Source: Ensifer adhaerens (GTDB lineage: Bacteria > Pseudomonadota > Alphaproteobacteria > Rhizobiales > Rhizobiaceae). Taken from it: a stretch of 64,000 nucleotides of DNA. Below the pieces are notes generated by a model that worked only from the letters and a program-made list of their open reading frames with translations, had not been told where the DNA came from and did not search any database. Positions 14,759-23,910 of this stretch are shown piece by piece. The stretch is taken from contig NZ_PNFP01000003.1 in NCBI RefSeq assembly GCF_002940685.1, forward strand, positions 1 through 64,000, given 5' to 3'. The translations under genes were made by a program, and so were the position numbers. How positions within the stretch are numbered: the first letter of the stretch is position 1; each line of letters starts with the position of its first letter.

Positions 14759-16339
14759 ATGTCCAACTCCCCGCAATCGGCCCTGGAGTGCCGCAATGTC
14801 ACCGTCAAGTTCGGAGACGTGACGGCGTTGTCGGAGGTTTCAGCTTCGTTCGCTCCCGGCCAGATCCACGCCGTCGTCGGTCAGAACGGTGCGGGCAAGA
14901 CCACCTTTGCCCGCGTGGCGGCCGGCCTCGTCCAGCCGACCTTAGGCGCGGTCAACGTGATGGGGCGCGACATCCGGACAGGGCAGGTCAGTGAAAGCCG
15001 TGCCGCGGGCGTGGAACTCGTCCACCAGAGTTTTGCGCTGCCGCCGTCCTTCACGGTCGCCGAGACCATGGAGTTTGGCGCAACGGGCAAGGGTGGCATT
15101 TACAGCCGCAAGGGGCTCGCCGAAAAATGGCGAGCGCATCTCGCGGGTCTCGACGTCCAGACCGATTTGAACCGGCGCATCCGGGATCTGCCGATCGAGA
15201 CGCAGCAGGGCATCGAGATTGCCCGCGCGCTGGTCACGGATGCGCGTGTCCTCATTCTCGACGAACCGACCGCCGTCCTTTCGCCGGCCGGCATCGACAT
15301 GCTGTTTGCGCGCGTGCGCCGCCTCAAGGAGCGTGGTGTCACGGTCATCCTTATCCTGCACAAGATTCGCGAGGTGCTGGGTATTGCAGACACGGTCACT
15401 GTCCTTCGGGGCGGTCGGAAGGTCGAAGGACCGCTGCCGGTGGCGGAGGTTTCAGGCGAGCGCCTGGCCAACCTCATCGTCGGCGAGGCCGTAGCAAAGA
15501 CGCTCGATCGGCACGATCGCGATGCATTGGTCGGAACAAAGGCACCGGCGCACGAGGACACCGATCAGCCGGTGCCTGCGGCCGGCCCCGCCATCCTTTC
15601 GATGAAGGCCGTCTCCACCCGGCCGGACAGCGGGGGCATCGCGCTTGATGGCATCGACCTCGAGATCCGCCCGGGCGAGATCGTCGGTATCGCCGGAGTC
15701 GAAGGCAACGGACAGAAAACCCTGGTTCGGGCGATTTCCGCGCTCGCAGACCTTGAAGGCGGGTCGATCAATCTTGCCGGGCAGGACGTGACCCGGCAGC
15801 CACTGGCCGTGCGCCGCAGGATCGGCCTTCGGATCATCCCCTTCGAACGCAACGTGGAAGGCCTCAGCCTCACCAGCTCGCTCTGGCAGAACTGGAGTGC
15901 GCGCGAACTCTTGCAGGGCAGCTTGCTCAAGAGCATTCGTCCAGCGGCGATCCGTGACGCTTGCGACCGGGCGCTGAAGGCGTGGAGCGTCCACTACAAC
16001 AACGCCGGGCAGCGAGCCGGTTCGTTGTCGGGCGGCAACGCGCAGAAGGTGATCCTTGCCCGGGAAATCGATCCCGATGCGAAGCTGATCATCGCAGCCC
16101 AGCCAACCCGCGGCCTCGACATCGGGGCGACCGCCTTCGTCTGGCAGGCGCTCCGGCAAGCGCGCGACCGCGGCGCAGCCATACTCTTGATCTCGTCGGA
16201 TCTCGACGAGCTCTTCGATATTTCGGATCGCGTCGTCGTGATGCTGTCGGGACGTCTGAATGGCGAGTTCCATGCGCCGTTCGACATCGGGTTGGTGGGC
16301 GCGGCGATGACCGGCGCCGCTGCGGGGGCAAGCGCATGA
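14759..16339 (+). CDS. BMP-type ABC transporter ATP-binding protein (two ATPase domains)
   Basis: A 526-residue tandem ATPase of the NupO/YufO/RbsA type. The first half has an intact Walker A (GQNGAGKTT) and Walker B (VLILDEPTAVLSP) but a degenerate signature (PIETQQGIEIARAL). The second half has a degenerate Walker A (GVEGNGQKTL), an intact signature LSGGNAQKVILARE and a changed Walker B (KLIIAAQPTRGLD). Such asymmetry, with one competent composite site, is normal for this family. It is followed by two permeases with ATGA overlaps. About 40 residues between the halves (around 245-275) form a linker rich in charged residues. Confidence 0.93.
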   Translation: MSNSPQSALECRNVTVKFGDVTALSEVSASFAPGQIHAVVGQNGAGKTTFARVAAGLVQPTLGAVNVMGRDIRTGQVSESRAAGVELVHQSFALPPSFTVAETMEFGATGKGGIYSRKGLAEKWRAHLAGLDVQTDLNRRIRDLPIETQQGIEIARALVTDARVLILDEPTAVLSPAGIDMLFARVRRLKERGVTVILILHKIREVLGIADTVTVLRGGRKVEGPLPVAEVSGERLANLIVGEAVAKTLDRHDRDALVGTKAPAHEDTDQPVPAAGPAILSMKAVSTRPDSGGIALDGIDLEIRPGEIVGIAGVEGNGQKTLVRAISALADLEGGSINLAGQDVTRQPLAVRRRIGLRIIPFERNVEGLSLTSSLWQNWSARELLQGSLLKSIRPAAIRDACDRALKAWSVHYNNAGQRAGSLSGGNAQKVILAREIDPDAKLIIAAQPTRGLDIGATAFVWQALRQARDRGAAILLISSDLDELFDISDRVVVMLSGRLNGEFHAPFDIGLVGAAMTGAAAGASA

Positions 16340-17373
16340 AAGACAGTCTCTTTACCGTCGTTCGCAGCCTGATCTTCGTGGTCCTCGCGCTCATCCTCTG
16401 CGCGCTCGTGTTCCAGCTTGCCGGCTACAATGCCCCGGTGACGCTCTGGGCGGTGCTCGACGGGGCATTCCTGCGAAGCGGAGCGATCGAGCAAAGTCTC
16501 AGATGGGCCCTGCCGCTGTTCATAACGGCCGTCGGCGTCGGCATATCGTTCCGCGCGGGCTTCTTCAACATCGGCGCCCAGGGGCAGTTCTACGTCGGTG
16601 CGATCTCAGCCGCCTTCGCGGCCGAAGCGGTGAAAGGCGGGCCTGCCTTCCTCGTCATTCCGACCCTGCTTCTTGCCGGCATGCTCGGCGGTGCGCTCTG
16701 GGCGCTCTGGCCAGGCTTGCTGCGGCTTCGCTCGGGCACCGACGAGGTCATCACCACGCTGATGGGCAACTTCATGGCCGGCCTGCTGCTGGTCTATGTC
16801 ACTTCGGGACCGCTGAAGGATCCCTCGGGCTCCGGTCAGCAGGCGTCGAGCCGTCCGCTGGACCCGGCCTACCGCATCTCGGATTCTCTCGGCCTCTCAC
16901 CGACGATCATCATGATCGCGGTCGTCGTCGGCATTCTGATGTGGCTGCTGGTGAACCGGACCGCCTTCGGTGTTCTGGCAAGCCTTGCCGGCCGCAACGG
17001 CACCATGGTGGAGTGGCAGGGCGCGCGCCTCTGGAAGCTCGGCCTGTCGAGTTTCCTTGTTTCCGGCGCGCTTGCCGGCCTTGCCGGTACCATCGAGTTC
17101 ATGGGGCCGAACGGTCGCATCGCCTCGGGTTTCCTGCCGGCCCATGGGTTCACCGCGATCCTGATCGCGCTTGTCGCCAACCTCTCTGTTCTCGGGACGG
17201 CGGTTGCCGCCGTGTTCTTCGGCGGTCTTGCCTCGGCGGCCCTCTATCTGCCGATCATGGCCGGGCTGCCGTCGGCGGCGATCGACATCATCAATGCGGC
17301 GATCGCGCTGTTCATAACCGCGAAATCGACGTTCATCGACAGGGTGATGCGTCTCGGAGGGCCCAAGACATGA
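16336..17373 (+). CDS. BMP-type ABC transporter permease 1
   Basis: A 345-residue inner-membrane permease of the branched-chain/BMP (BPD_transp_2) family, corresponding to the larger NupP-like subunit. It has roughly nine hydrophobic segments, and the family segments SFRAGFFNIGAQGQFYVGAI (near residues 72-91) and TDEVITTLMGNFMAGLLLVY are clear. ATG 16336 overlaps the ATPase stop by 4 bases, and its own stop overlaps the next permease start. It forms the transmembrane heterodimer with the 17370 gene product. Confidence 0.92.
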   Translation: MKDSLFTVVRSLIFVVLALILCALVFQLAGYNAPVTLWAVLDGAFLRSGAIEQSLRWALPLFITAVGVGISFRAGFFNIGAQGQFYVGAISAAFAAEAVKGGPAFLVIPTLLLAGMLGGALWALWPGLLRLRSGTDEVITTLMGNFMAGLLLVYVTSGPLKDPSGSGQQASSRPLDPAYRISDSLGLSPTIIMIAVVVGILMWLLVNRTAFGVLASLAGRNGTMVEWQGARLWKLGLSSFLVSGALAGLAGTIEFMGPNGRIASGFLPAHGFTAILIALVANLSVLGTAVAAVFFGGLASAALYLPIMAGLPSAAIDIINAAIALFITAKSTFIDRVMRLGGPKT

Positions 17374-18263
17374 ATGAGATCATCATCTCCATTCTGCGTT
17401 CCGGAACGCCGCTCATCTACGTCACGCTCGCAGGCGTCATTGCCCAGCGGGCAGGCGTCTGGAACCTCGGCCTCGAAGGACTGATGATCATCGGCGCCTG
17501 CGCGACAATTCTCGGCATCATGCTCACCAAGTCCGTGGGCGCGGCCATCCTGATCGCCATCCTCGCCTGTGTCTTGGCCTCGGTGCTTCTCTGGTTCGTC
17601 ATCGACAGGCTGAAGGCCAATCCGATTATCGCCGGCCTTGGGCTGACCGGTCTCGGCATCGGCGGCACGGCGCTGGCCGTCCAATCGATCTTCGGCAGTC
17701 AGGCGACCGTGACGGCTCCCTTCGGCATCCCGAAACTGGGGCCGGCCTTTGGTTCCTATGGCGTGCTGTCGGTCGCGGTTGCCGCGATGCCCTTCGTCGT
17801 GTTCGCCATGTGGGTGGTGTTGCGGCGAACGCGTTTCGGCCTGCGGCTCGCCGCCTGCGGAGAGCACCCCTTCGCCGCCCGCAGCGTCGGCGCCAACCCT
17901 TCGCGCATGCGGCTCGCAGCACTTGCGATCGGCGGTGTCCTCTGCGCCATCGGCGGTGCAGAACTTGCCGCGGGCAGCCTTCAGTTCTTTGCCCAGGGCA
18001 TGACGGCCGGTCGCGGTTTCATGGCGTTTGCTGCCGTCATCTTCGGCGCGGCGCATCCGGTGGGCGCCACCTTCGCCGCCTTGTTCTTCGCTATCGTCGG
18101 CGCCCTCGGCATCCGGGCACAGCTGACGTTCGGCGACAGGATCCCGCACGACCTTCTGCAGGCCTTGCCCTATCTGGCGACGGTCTTCGGCGTCTGGCTT
18201 TCCGGAAAGCTTCGTGGCGGAGCAAAAGCCGCAAGCTCCTTCGCCGAGCTCAGGGATCAATAG
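17370..18263 (+). CDS. BMP-type ABC transporter permease 2
   Basis: A 297-residue permease, the shorter NupQ-like partner. The N-terminal family segment is TLAGVIAQRAGVWNLGLEG (near residues 16-34), and the C-terminal half has AQGMTAGRGFMAFAAVIFGA, typical of this subunit. The start is coupled to permease 1 (ATGA). It ends the importer; the amidohydrolase follows after 58 bases. Confidence 0.92.
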   Translation: MNEIIISILRSGTPLIYVTLAGVIAQRAGVWNLGLEGLMIIGACATILGIMLTKSVGAAILIAILACVLASVLLWFVIDRLKANPIIAGLGLTGLGIGGTALAVQSIFGSQATVTAPFGIPKLGPAFGSYGVLSVAVAAMPFVVFAMWVVLRRTRFGLRLAACGEHPFAARSVGANPSRMRLAALAIGGVLCAIGGAELAAGSLQFFAQGMTAGRGFMAFAAVIFGAAHPVGATFAALFFAIVGALGIRAQLTFGDRIPHDLLQALPYLATVFGVWLSGKLRGGAKAASSFAELRDQ

Positions 18264-18321
18264 TCGCGATGTGGCTGCGGGCACCATCATCGGATCGTTC
18301 AATCATTTCCGGGACGTAGTC

Positions 18322-19830
18322 ATGCGCGAAATTCTCATCCGCAATGCGACAGTGGTTGCGATGGACCGCACTCACGGCGCAACGCCATTTGCCGCTGACA
18401 TTCTGATCGAAGGCACCGAGATCAGATCCATCGGCCCGGGCCTTGCCGCAGCACCCGACGCTCATATCATCGAAGGGCGCGGCAAGCTGGTGATGCCAGG
18501 TCTGGTCAATGCCCATACGCATTCCAGCGAGACATTCTTGCGGGGGCGCTATGAGCGCATGCCGCTCGAACTCTGGCTGCTCTATGCCTATCCCCTTTTG
18601 ATGAATGACCCGATCGGCGAGCGCCTGCTTTACCTGCGCAGCCTGTTGCTGGCGATGGAATCTCTGCGCAACGGCGTCACGACGCTTTGTGACGATTTCT
18701 TCGACCCGCCGCGGCACGATCTCGACCGGCTTGCCACCGTATTTCGCGCCTATGACGATGCCGGCATCCGCGCCAATGTCTCAAGCGCAGCGATGAACGT
18801 GCATACGCTCGATGCGCTGCCTTTCGCGCGTGAGGTGATGCCAACGGACTTGCAGGATCTGCTCGATTTCGGTCCGCCGATGTCGGCAGCAGCCTATGCG
18901 GATTATTGCCGGGCTGCCTTTTCCAGCCTGCACGGCATGTCTGGTCGCCTGCGGTTCATGATCGCCCCGTCGGCGCCGCAGCGCTGCACGCCGGATCTGA
19001 TGGCGGCTTGCATGGACCTGGCGGTGGAAAACCATGTGCCGTTTCACACGCATGTGCTTGAGACCAAGACGCAGGCGGTGACAGGGCTCGTTCGACACGG
19101 CAAGTCGTTGATCACCTACATGCACGACCTCGGGCTTCTGAAACGCAACACGACCATTGCGCACTCGGTTTGGGTCAGCAACGAGGACATCGAGTTGATG
19201 GGGCAGGCGGGCGTCTCCACCGCCCACAATGCCGTCTCGAACCTGAAGCTTGGGGCGGGGATCGCGCCGATCCGCCGCCTGCTCGATGCCGGTGTCACGG
19301 TCGGTCTCGGCACCGATGGCGTTTCGTCGAACGATACGTCTCGCATCTTCGACGTCATGCGCGTCGCCGGTCTCGTTCACAGTGCTGCCGGTCCCAACTA
19401 TGAGAGATGGCTGAAGGCGGACGAGATTCTCGCCATGGCGACCATCGGCGGCGCGAAAACGGCAATGCTGGAGCAGGTGACAGGCTCCCTCGAAGTCGGC
19501 AAATCGGCCGATCTCCTGGTCCTCAACATGCGCAACTATCCCTTCCTGCCGCTCAACGACATCGCCAAGCATCTCGTCTATTCGGAAAACGGATCCTCGA
19601 TCGAGACGGTCATGGTTGCCGGACGGGTTGTGATGCAGGACGGTCGCCTGACCACGGTGGATGAACAGGCCGTGCTCGATGAGATTTCCGAGCTCGTACC
19701 GGCCTATCTTGCCGAACACGCCGAGCTTGAGCGCCGCAATGCGATCTTCGAGCCCGCCATGGCACAAATCCATCGCATGGCGACCGGGATGGATATCCCG
19801 CTCAATCGATACCAGGGCGATATGGTGTGA
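18322..19830 (+). CDS. Amidohydrolase of the cytosine deaminase / chlorohydrolase type
   Basis: A 502-residue metal-dependent hydrolase of the ATZ/TRZ branch of the amidohydrolase superfamily (guanine, 8-oxoguanine, S-adenosylhomocysteine and triazine deaminases). Metal ligands are visible in order: GLVNAHTHSSE near residues 62-72, HTHVLETKTQ near 237, IAHSVWVSNEDIELM near 277 and GLGTDGVSSND near 329. The start ATG 18322 begins the beta-sandwich segment MREILIRNATVVAMDRTHG, common in this family. Placement after a nucleoside-type importer favours deamination of an imported purine, pyrimidine or triazine ring (inference). It probably ends the operon that begins at 10660. Confidence 0.9.
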   Translation: MREILIRNATVVAMDRTHGATPFAADILIEGTEIRSIGPGLAAAPDAHIIEGRGKLVMPGLVNAHTHSSETFLRGRYERMPLELWLLYAYPLLMNDPIGERLLYLRSLLLAMESLRNGVTTLCDDFFDPPRHDLDRLATVFRAYDDAGIRANVSSAAMNVHTLDALPFAREVMPTDLQDLLDFGPPMSAAAYADYCRAAFSSLHGMSGRLRFMIAPSAPQRCTPDLMAACMDLAVENHVPFHTHVLETKTQAVTGLVRHGKSLITYMHDLGLLKRNTTIAHSVWVSNEDIELMGQAGVSTAHNAVSNLKLGAGIAPIRRLLDAGVTVGLGTDGVSSNDTSRIFDVMRVAGLVHSAAGPNYERWLKADEILAMATIGGAKTAMLEQVTGSLEVGKSADLLVLNMRNYPFLPLNDIAKHLVYSENGSSIETVMVAGRVVMQDGRLTTVDEQAVLDEISELVPAYLAEHAELERRNAIFEPAMAQIHRMATGMDIPLNRYQGDMV

Positions 19831-19970
19831 AGTAAGCCGACGGAACCATCGCCAACGTCGTTGATCGTCCCGTTGCACGAGGTGGCCCGCGCAATTCCGG
19901 TCCGTATGAGGCCAAACGGGCCCGGCAGGGCCGTCTACGCCGAGATACTGCGACAGCGATGTGACCCACT

Positions 19971-19994
19971 GGACCACTTTGCAGAAAGTGGTCC
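19971..19994. promoter_or_regulatory. MocR-type operator CCACTT-N6-AAGTGG before the cupin gene
   Basis: A perfect inverted repeat with 10-base arms (GGACCACTTT at 19971-19980 and its complement at 19985-19994) and a GCAG centre. The core CCACTT-N6-AAGTGG recurs with the same 6-base spacer at 21858-21875. The right half continues TTGTCGATCC, almost as at the second site. It lies 57 bases before the cupin GTG. The MocR regulator at 20426-21850 is the likely binder. Confidence 0.65.
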
Positions 19995-20050
19995 TTGTCG
20001 ATCCACGTGTTCCCCGTTCTGTTCAGCCAGTAACAAGAAGGAGGAATACC

Positions 20051-20425
20051 GTGGTTGTAGACAAAGGCGGGATCGTATTTGCAAGCGGTCAGGGAGAATT
20101 CTGGACGGATGAACGGTGCTACATCACCGAACTGCACAACTGCGATGCGTCGCCCGAGTCGTCACTCGCCTTGGCACGGGTGGAGGTCGGGGTGACCACC
20201 CAGTTGCACAGCCTCACCGGGGTGATCGAGCGGTACGTCCTTCGCCAGGGAGAGGGCATTCTGGAGGTCGATGGCGTCAAGCAGAAGCTTCGCGTCGGCG
20301 ATCAGGCGGTGATACCGGCCGGTGCGGCGCAGCGCATCGAAAACACGGGCTCGGTCGACCTTGAGTTCTATTGCCTGTGCACGCCGCGTTTCTTCCCGGA
20401 TTCCTACGTGAACCTCGAACAATAG
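20051..20425 (+). CDS. Cupin-domain protein
   Basis: A 124-residue single-domain cupin. The conserved beta-barrel motifs are visible: LHSLTGVIERYVLRQGEGIL (motif 1 region) and VGDQAVIPAGAAQRIENTG (motif 2), with one His in the first and none of the usual second His-x-His pair, so metal binding is uncertain. I chose GTG 20051 because AAGGAGG ends 7 bases before it, whereas an upstream ATG at 19961 lacks a ribosome site and would place the operator inside the gene. Its stop codon TAG directly abuts the stop of the convergent MocR gene. The function is unknown: a sugar- or acid-modifying isomerase or a small-molecule binder is possible. Confidence 0.85.
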   Translation: MVVDKGGIVFASGQGEFWTDERCYITELHNCDASPESSLALARVEVGVTTQLHSLTGVIERYVLRQGEGILEVDGVKQKLRVGDQAVIPAGAAQRIENTGSVDLEFYCLCTPRFFPDSYVNLEQ

Positions 20426-21850
20426 CTAAGCGCTGCTGCCCTGGCCGGCGGATCTTCCGCCTGCCAGGCTGCAGATGGTTTCGATTGCGAACTGCATGGT
20501 TTGCAGCGGGCGGACAAAGGGCAGGCGTATGACGTCGCCGAAGTTTTCCCGCGCCGAATAGCCGGGTCCGGCAGACAGGAACAGGCGGTGGCGTTGGGCT
20601 TCCTGGCACAAGGCCACCGCGTCGACGCCGGGCATGTGGATCCACATCGCGGTCCCACCAGAGGGGCGTGACCAATGCCAGTGGCCCGGCGCATGATCGG
20701 CGATGATCGTCTCTGCCGCCTCCAGATGCTCGGCAATTTCGCGGTGACGATAGACCCGCGCCTCGCGGATGCTTTCGAGCAGGCCGACGGCCAGGTGCTG
20801 GTCGAACATCGAACAACCGAGATCATTGACCGCCTTGAAGCTAGCCAAGCGCTTCACGACCGGCGGCGCGGCGCGGATCCAGCCGATGCGCAAGCCACCC
20901 CAGAACAGTTTCGAAAGCGTGCCGATGGTTGCGACCAGGTCGGGATTGACCTGTCCCGCCACAGGGCGCGGCGTCCGCCCGGCGATGGTCGATAGCTCGT
21001 TCTGCGCGCCATCCTCGATGAGGAACGTCGGATAGCGCTCGATGAGGTCGAGGAGTTCGCGTCGGCTCCGATCGCTGAGCGAACGACCCGTTGGATTGTG
21101 CGCCTCGGGAAAGAGGTAGAGCAGCCTCGGGCGGTTCTTGAGTGCCTTCTCCAACTGGCCGATATCAAGGCCTTCATCGGTCACTGCGATCGGAATGATC
21201 CGGGCGTTGCGGCGGCGGAAGGCTTCGAGCGAACCGCGATAGACCGGATCCTCGACCACCACTGCGTCCGATGCATCCACCATCGCATTGGCCAGCAGCC
21301 AGACGGCCTGCTGCGCCCCGCTGGTAATCAGGATGTTGTCCGGATGCGTCGGCAATCCGAGGTCCGCGTAATAGCGCGCGATGGCCCAGCGCAGCGCCGG
21401 TAGGCCGGATGCATCGTAGCCGAGGCCTGCTGCCACACTGGCAAGGTCCGCACCTTTCAACGCTGTAAGCATTTCGGTCAGGATGGGTGAGGGCTGCAAG
21501 GCGCCGCTGGTCATATCGATGTCCTGCGGCAGCGCCCGGATCTCTCCGGCCAGACGCGTGTGCGCTGCTCCCGACGGCGCCGCGGCAGCGACGATGCGGT
21601 GGCCGCTGCCATGGCGGCTGTCGAGCACCCCGGCGTCCCGCAGCGATCCGTAGGCCGCCACGACCGTTCCGCGACTGACCGCAAGCGCTGTCGCGAGTGC
21701 CCGTTCCGACGGCAGGACGCCGCCGACGGGCAATTCCCTTGCGGTAATCAACCGGCCGATCGAAAGACTGAGCTGCTCGCTGACCTTGCCGTCTAAGGTT
21801 CGCCAGTTGCCGATAAGCCGGCTGATACGGGCGGGCGAAATCCTGTTCAT
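20426..21850 (-). CDS. MocR-type GntR regulator with aminotransferase domain
   Basis: A 474-residue PLP-dependent transcription factor. The N-terminal GntR winged helix includes LPVGGVLPSERALATALAVS and RGTVVAAYGSL (residues about 40-75). The C-terminal fold-type I aminotransferase domain has the cofactor segment ITSGAQQAVWLLANAMVD, the AHNPTG segment and a lysine region GTLSKLFWGGLRIGW, where Lys is expected to bind PLP. ATG 21850 is supported by the helix-turn-helix position; a longer upstream frame would run through the operator. It is divergent from the SDR operon, and a matching palindrome lies immediately upstream of its start, so autoregulation is likely. Confidence 0.92.
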   Translation of the reverse strand: MNRISPARISRLIGNWRTLDGKVSEQLSLSIGRLITARELPVGGVLPSERALATALAVSRGTVVAAYGSLRDAGVLDSRHGSGHRIVAAAAPSGAAHTRLAGEIRALPQDIDMTSGALQPSPILTEMLTALKGADLASVAAGLGYDASGLPALRWAIARYYADLGLPTHPDNILITSGAQQAVWLLANAMVDASDAVVVEDPVYRGSLEAFRRRNARIIPIAVTDEGLDIGQLEKALKNRPRLLYLFPEAHNPTGRSLSDRSRRELLDLIERYPTFLIEDGAQNELSTIAGRTPRPVAGQVNPDLVATIGTLSKLFWGGLRIGWIRAAPPVVKRLASFKAVNDLGCSMFDQHLAVGLLESIREARVYRHREIAEHLEAAETIIADHAPGHWHWSRPSGGTAMWIHMPGVDAVALCQEAQRHRLFLSAGPGYSARENFGDVIRLPFVRPLQTMQFAIETICSLAGGRSAGQGSSA

Positions 21851-21857
21851 GTGTGAT

Positions 21858-21875
21858 CCACTTCTCGACAAGTGG
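21858..21875. promoter_or_regulatory. MocR-type operator CCACTT-N6-AAGTGG in the divergent promoter
   Basis: Inverted repeat CCACTT (21858-21863) and AAGTGG (21870-21875) with a CTCGAC centre, 8 bases upstream of the MocR start codon. The right half continues as AAGTGGACTTTGTCAGATCC, against AAGTGGTCCTTGTCGATCC at the cupin site, so the shared word is about 20 bases long. AAGTGGwC resembles motifs reported for other MocR regulators such as PdxR. Confidence 0.65.
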
Positions 21876-21963
21876 ACTTTGTCAGATCCCCGCGACTGGA
21901 GCAACTTGGTTCCCGGAGAACAGAGAGGAAGAGTTTCCAAGCGGAGACTCAAAGGGAGGATAC

Positions 21964-22803
21964 ATGGGTTCCTTTGCCACGAGGGGCGAGCATGCCCCGT
22001 TGGCCGTGAGGCCGGTTGCGCCAACGCGCTCGCATGCGAACAAGCGCTATCTGGTGCTTGGCGGCGCCGGCGGCGCCGGCAAGGCGGCTGCAGGACTGCT
22101 CGTTGCCGAGGGTGCTTCGGTCGTCATCGGTGATGTTCGCGCGCACGCCCTGGAAGAAGCGATTGCGGGCCTGGGTCACGACTCCAAGGTGCTGTCTGGC
22201 GTCGTCGTCGATCTGGCCGATGCAGGCTCGATCGCAGCTGCGATCCAAGAAGCGGAAGCGCGCCTCGGTGCGATCGACGGGCTGGTAAACTGCGCGGCGA
22301 TCGTTCGCCATGTCGATCCGCTCGAAACCCCCTGGAGCGATTGGGAGCGTATTTTCTCCATCAACGTCTATGGCGCGTTCGAGGCAGCACGGCTCGTTGC
22401 AAAGGCTATGATTGCCAAGGGCATCAAGGGGGCGATCGTCAACGTCGCCTCGGAAGCTGGCAAGAAGGGCCATACGCAATCGCTGGCCTACAGCGCCAGC
22501 AAGGCGGCCATGATCAATTTCACCCGCGTTCTGTCCGAGGTGCTCGCGCCGCAGGACATCAACGTCAACTGCGTCTGCCCCGGTGGCATGGCGACGGACA
22601 TGTTGCGCGAGGTTGCGGTCGCCTATGGCGATCTGGTCAAGCAGGCGCCCGACGAGGTCTTCAAGCAGCTCGTCAGCTCGCAATTGCGCCGGCATATCGA
22701 CCCGGTGGAAGTGGCACGCACGATCTCGTTCCTGCTCAGCGACGATGCGATCATCATTCGCGGTCAGGCGATCAACGCCGACGGCGGCGACACGCCGTAC
22801 TGA
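21964..22803 (+). CDS. SDR family NAD(P)-dependent oxidoreductase
   Basis: A 279-residue classical short-chain dehydrogenase. The cofactor motif is VLGGAGGAGKAAAGLLV (a variant of TGxxxGxG) near residues 24-40, the NAG-type segment reads LVNCAAIVRH, and the active site has Ser in IVNVASEAGKKG and Tyr-Lys in LAYSASKAAM. The C-terminus CPGGMATDML and GQAINADGGDTPY are typical of the family. ATG 21964 has GGGAGGA upstream. It opens the operon that continues through the second BMP importer, so it likely oxidises or reduces the imported compound. Confidence 0.92.
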   Translation: MGSFATRGEHAPLAVRPVAPTRSHANKRYLVLGGAGGAGKAAAGLLVAEGASVVIGDVRAHALEEAIAGLGHDSKVLSGVVVDLADAGSIAAAIQEAEARLGAIDGLVNCAAIVRHVDPLETPWSDWERIFSINVYGAFEAARLVAKAMIAKGIKGAIVNVASEAGKKGHTQSLAYSASKAAMINFTRVLSEVLAPQDINVNCVCPGGMATDMLREVAVAYGDLVKQAPDEVFKQLVSSQLRRHIDPVEVARTISFLLSDDAIIIRGQAINADGGDTPY

Positions 22804-22808
22804 TCGGT

Positions 22809-22826
22809 GCGCCGGTGAACCGGCGC
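22809..22826 (+). other. Intercistronic hairpin after SDR gene
   Basis: GCGCCGGT (22809-22816) and ACCGGCGC (22819-22826) form a perfect 8-bp stem 6 bases after the SDR stop. No T-run follows, so a message-stabilising or processing stem is more likely than a terminator. Confidence 0.4.
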
Positions 22827-22871
22827 CCGCAGCGTTCCACCATCGCGACACACTTGCTCATGGAGTCCAAG

Positions 22872-23891
22872 ATGACGACTGCCAGCAAATTCCTGCATAT
22901 CTGCCTCGGTTCCCTGCTCGCCCTTACGGCGACGACGGCGTCCGCCAGGGCCGACGACACGTCCTACGTCCTGGTGACGCCAAGCCGCATCGGCGTGAAC
23001 AAGTTCCTCGGCCTCGGCAAGACCGGGATCGAAAAGGCGGCCGAGGCCCAGGGTGCGAAAGCACGCATATTCGAAGGCACGGATCCGTCGACCCGCCGTC
23101 AGAACGTTCAGGCTGCGATCGACATGGGCGCCCCGATCGTCACGGTCATGGGCTTTGAATTCGGCGATATCATTGCCGATCTGGCACCGGAATACCCGGA
23201 AACGAAGTTCGTGATTATCGACACCTGCATCCCTGAAGCGCCGGAGAATGTCTACTGCGCGGTGTTCCGCGAACAGGAAATCGCCTATCTCGCCGGCGCC
23301 GAAGCCGCCTTGACGTCGCAGAGCAAGACGGTGGCCGTGATCGGTGCGCTCGATATTCCGTTCCTGCATCGCTACACGGATTCCTACGAACTCGGTGCCA
23401 AGGCTGCGAATCCCGATATCAACGTGCTGCCGACGGCGTGGATCGGCGGAGACAATCCCTTCCAGGATCCGGTGCGGGCGCAGACGCAGGCAGTCCTGCA
23501 GCTCTCCAACGGAGCGGACCGCATCTACGCCGTTGCGGCCGGCAGCAACGGTGGCGTGTTCAAGGCGGTGGCGGAAAAGCCGGGCGCGATGGCGATCGGC
23601 CTCGACGTCAACCAATGCGGCGACGCGCCCGGCGCGATACTCGACAGCACGCTCAAGCGCGTGGACGTCATTCTCCCTGCAACCATCGACGGCATTCTGA
23701 AAGGCACGGCCAAGCCGGTCGAGAGCTTCGGCCTTGCGGAAGGCGGGCTCGAACTCGTTGCCATGTCCGAGGACCTGGCCGCGTCCGGCTGCATGATCGC
23801 CAAGGCGCCTGACGTCATCGGCAAGCTGACCGAGATCCAGGCAAAGATCGTGTCGGGCGCCATCACCGTGCCTGACCCCATGGCCCAGTAG
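22872..23891 (+). CDS. BMP family ABC transporter substrate-binding protein (Sec signal)
   Basis: A 339-residue periplasmic binding protein of the BMP/PnrA family. It has a Sec signal (KFLHICLGSLLALTATTASA) with cleavage expected after ASARA near residue 27, in contrast to the Tat signal of the first BMP protein. Family segments include GAPIVTVMGFEFGDIIADLA and AVIGALDIPFLHRYTDSYEL. ATG 22872 was preferred to ATG 22860 because GGAG lies 6 bases before it. Two cysteine pairs (around CIPEAPENVYC and NQCGD/GCM) might form disulfides. It is the binding subunit for the ATPase and permeases at 23911-27338. Confidence 0.9.
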   Translation: MTTASKFLHICLGSLLALTATTASARADDTSYVLVTPSRIGVNKFLGLGKTGIEKAAEAQGAKARIFEGTDPSTRRQNVQAAIDMGAPIVTVMGFEFGDIIADLAPEYPETKFVIIDTCIPEAPENVYCAVFREQEIAYLAGAEAALTSQSKTVAVIGALDIPFLHRYTDSYELGAKAANPDINVLPTAWIGGDNPFQDPVRAQTQAVLQLSNGADRIYAVAAGSNGGVFKAVAEKPGAMAIGLDVNQCGDAPGAILDSTLKRVDVILPATIDGILKGTAKPVESFGLAEGGLELVAMSEDLAASGCMIAKAPDVIGKLTEIQAKIVSGAITVPDPMAQ

Positions 23892-23910
23892 CGGTCCGGG
23901 AGCTGAAGCA

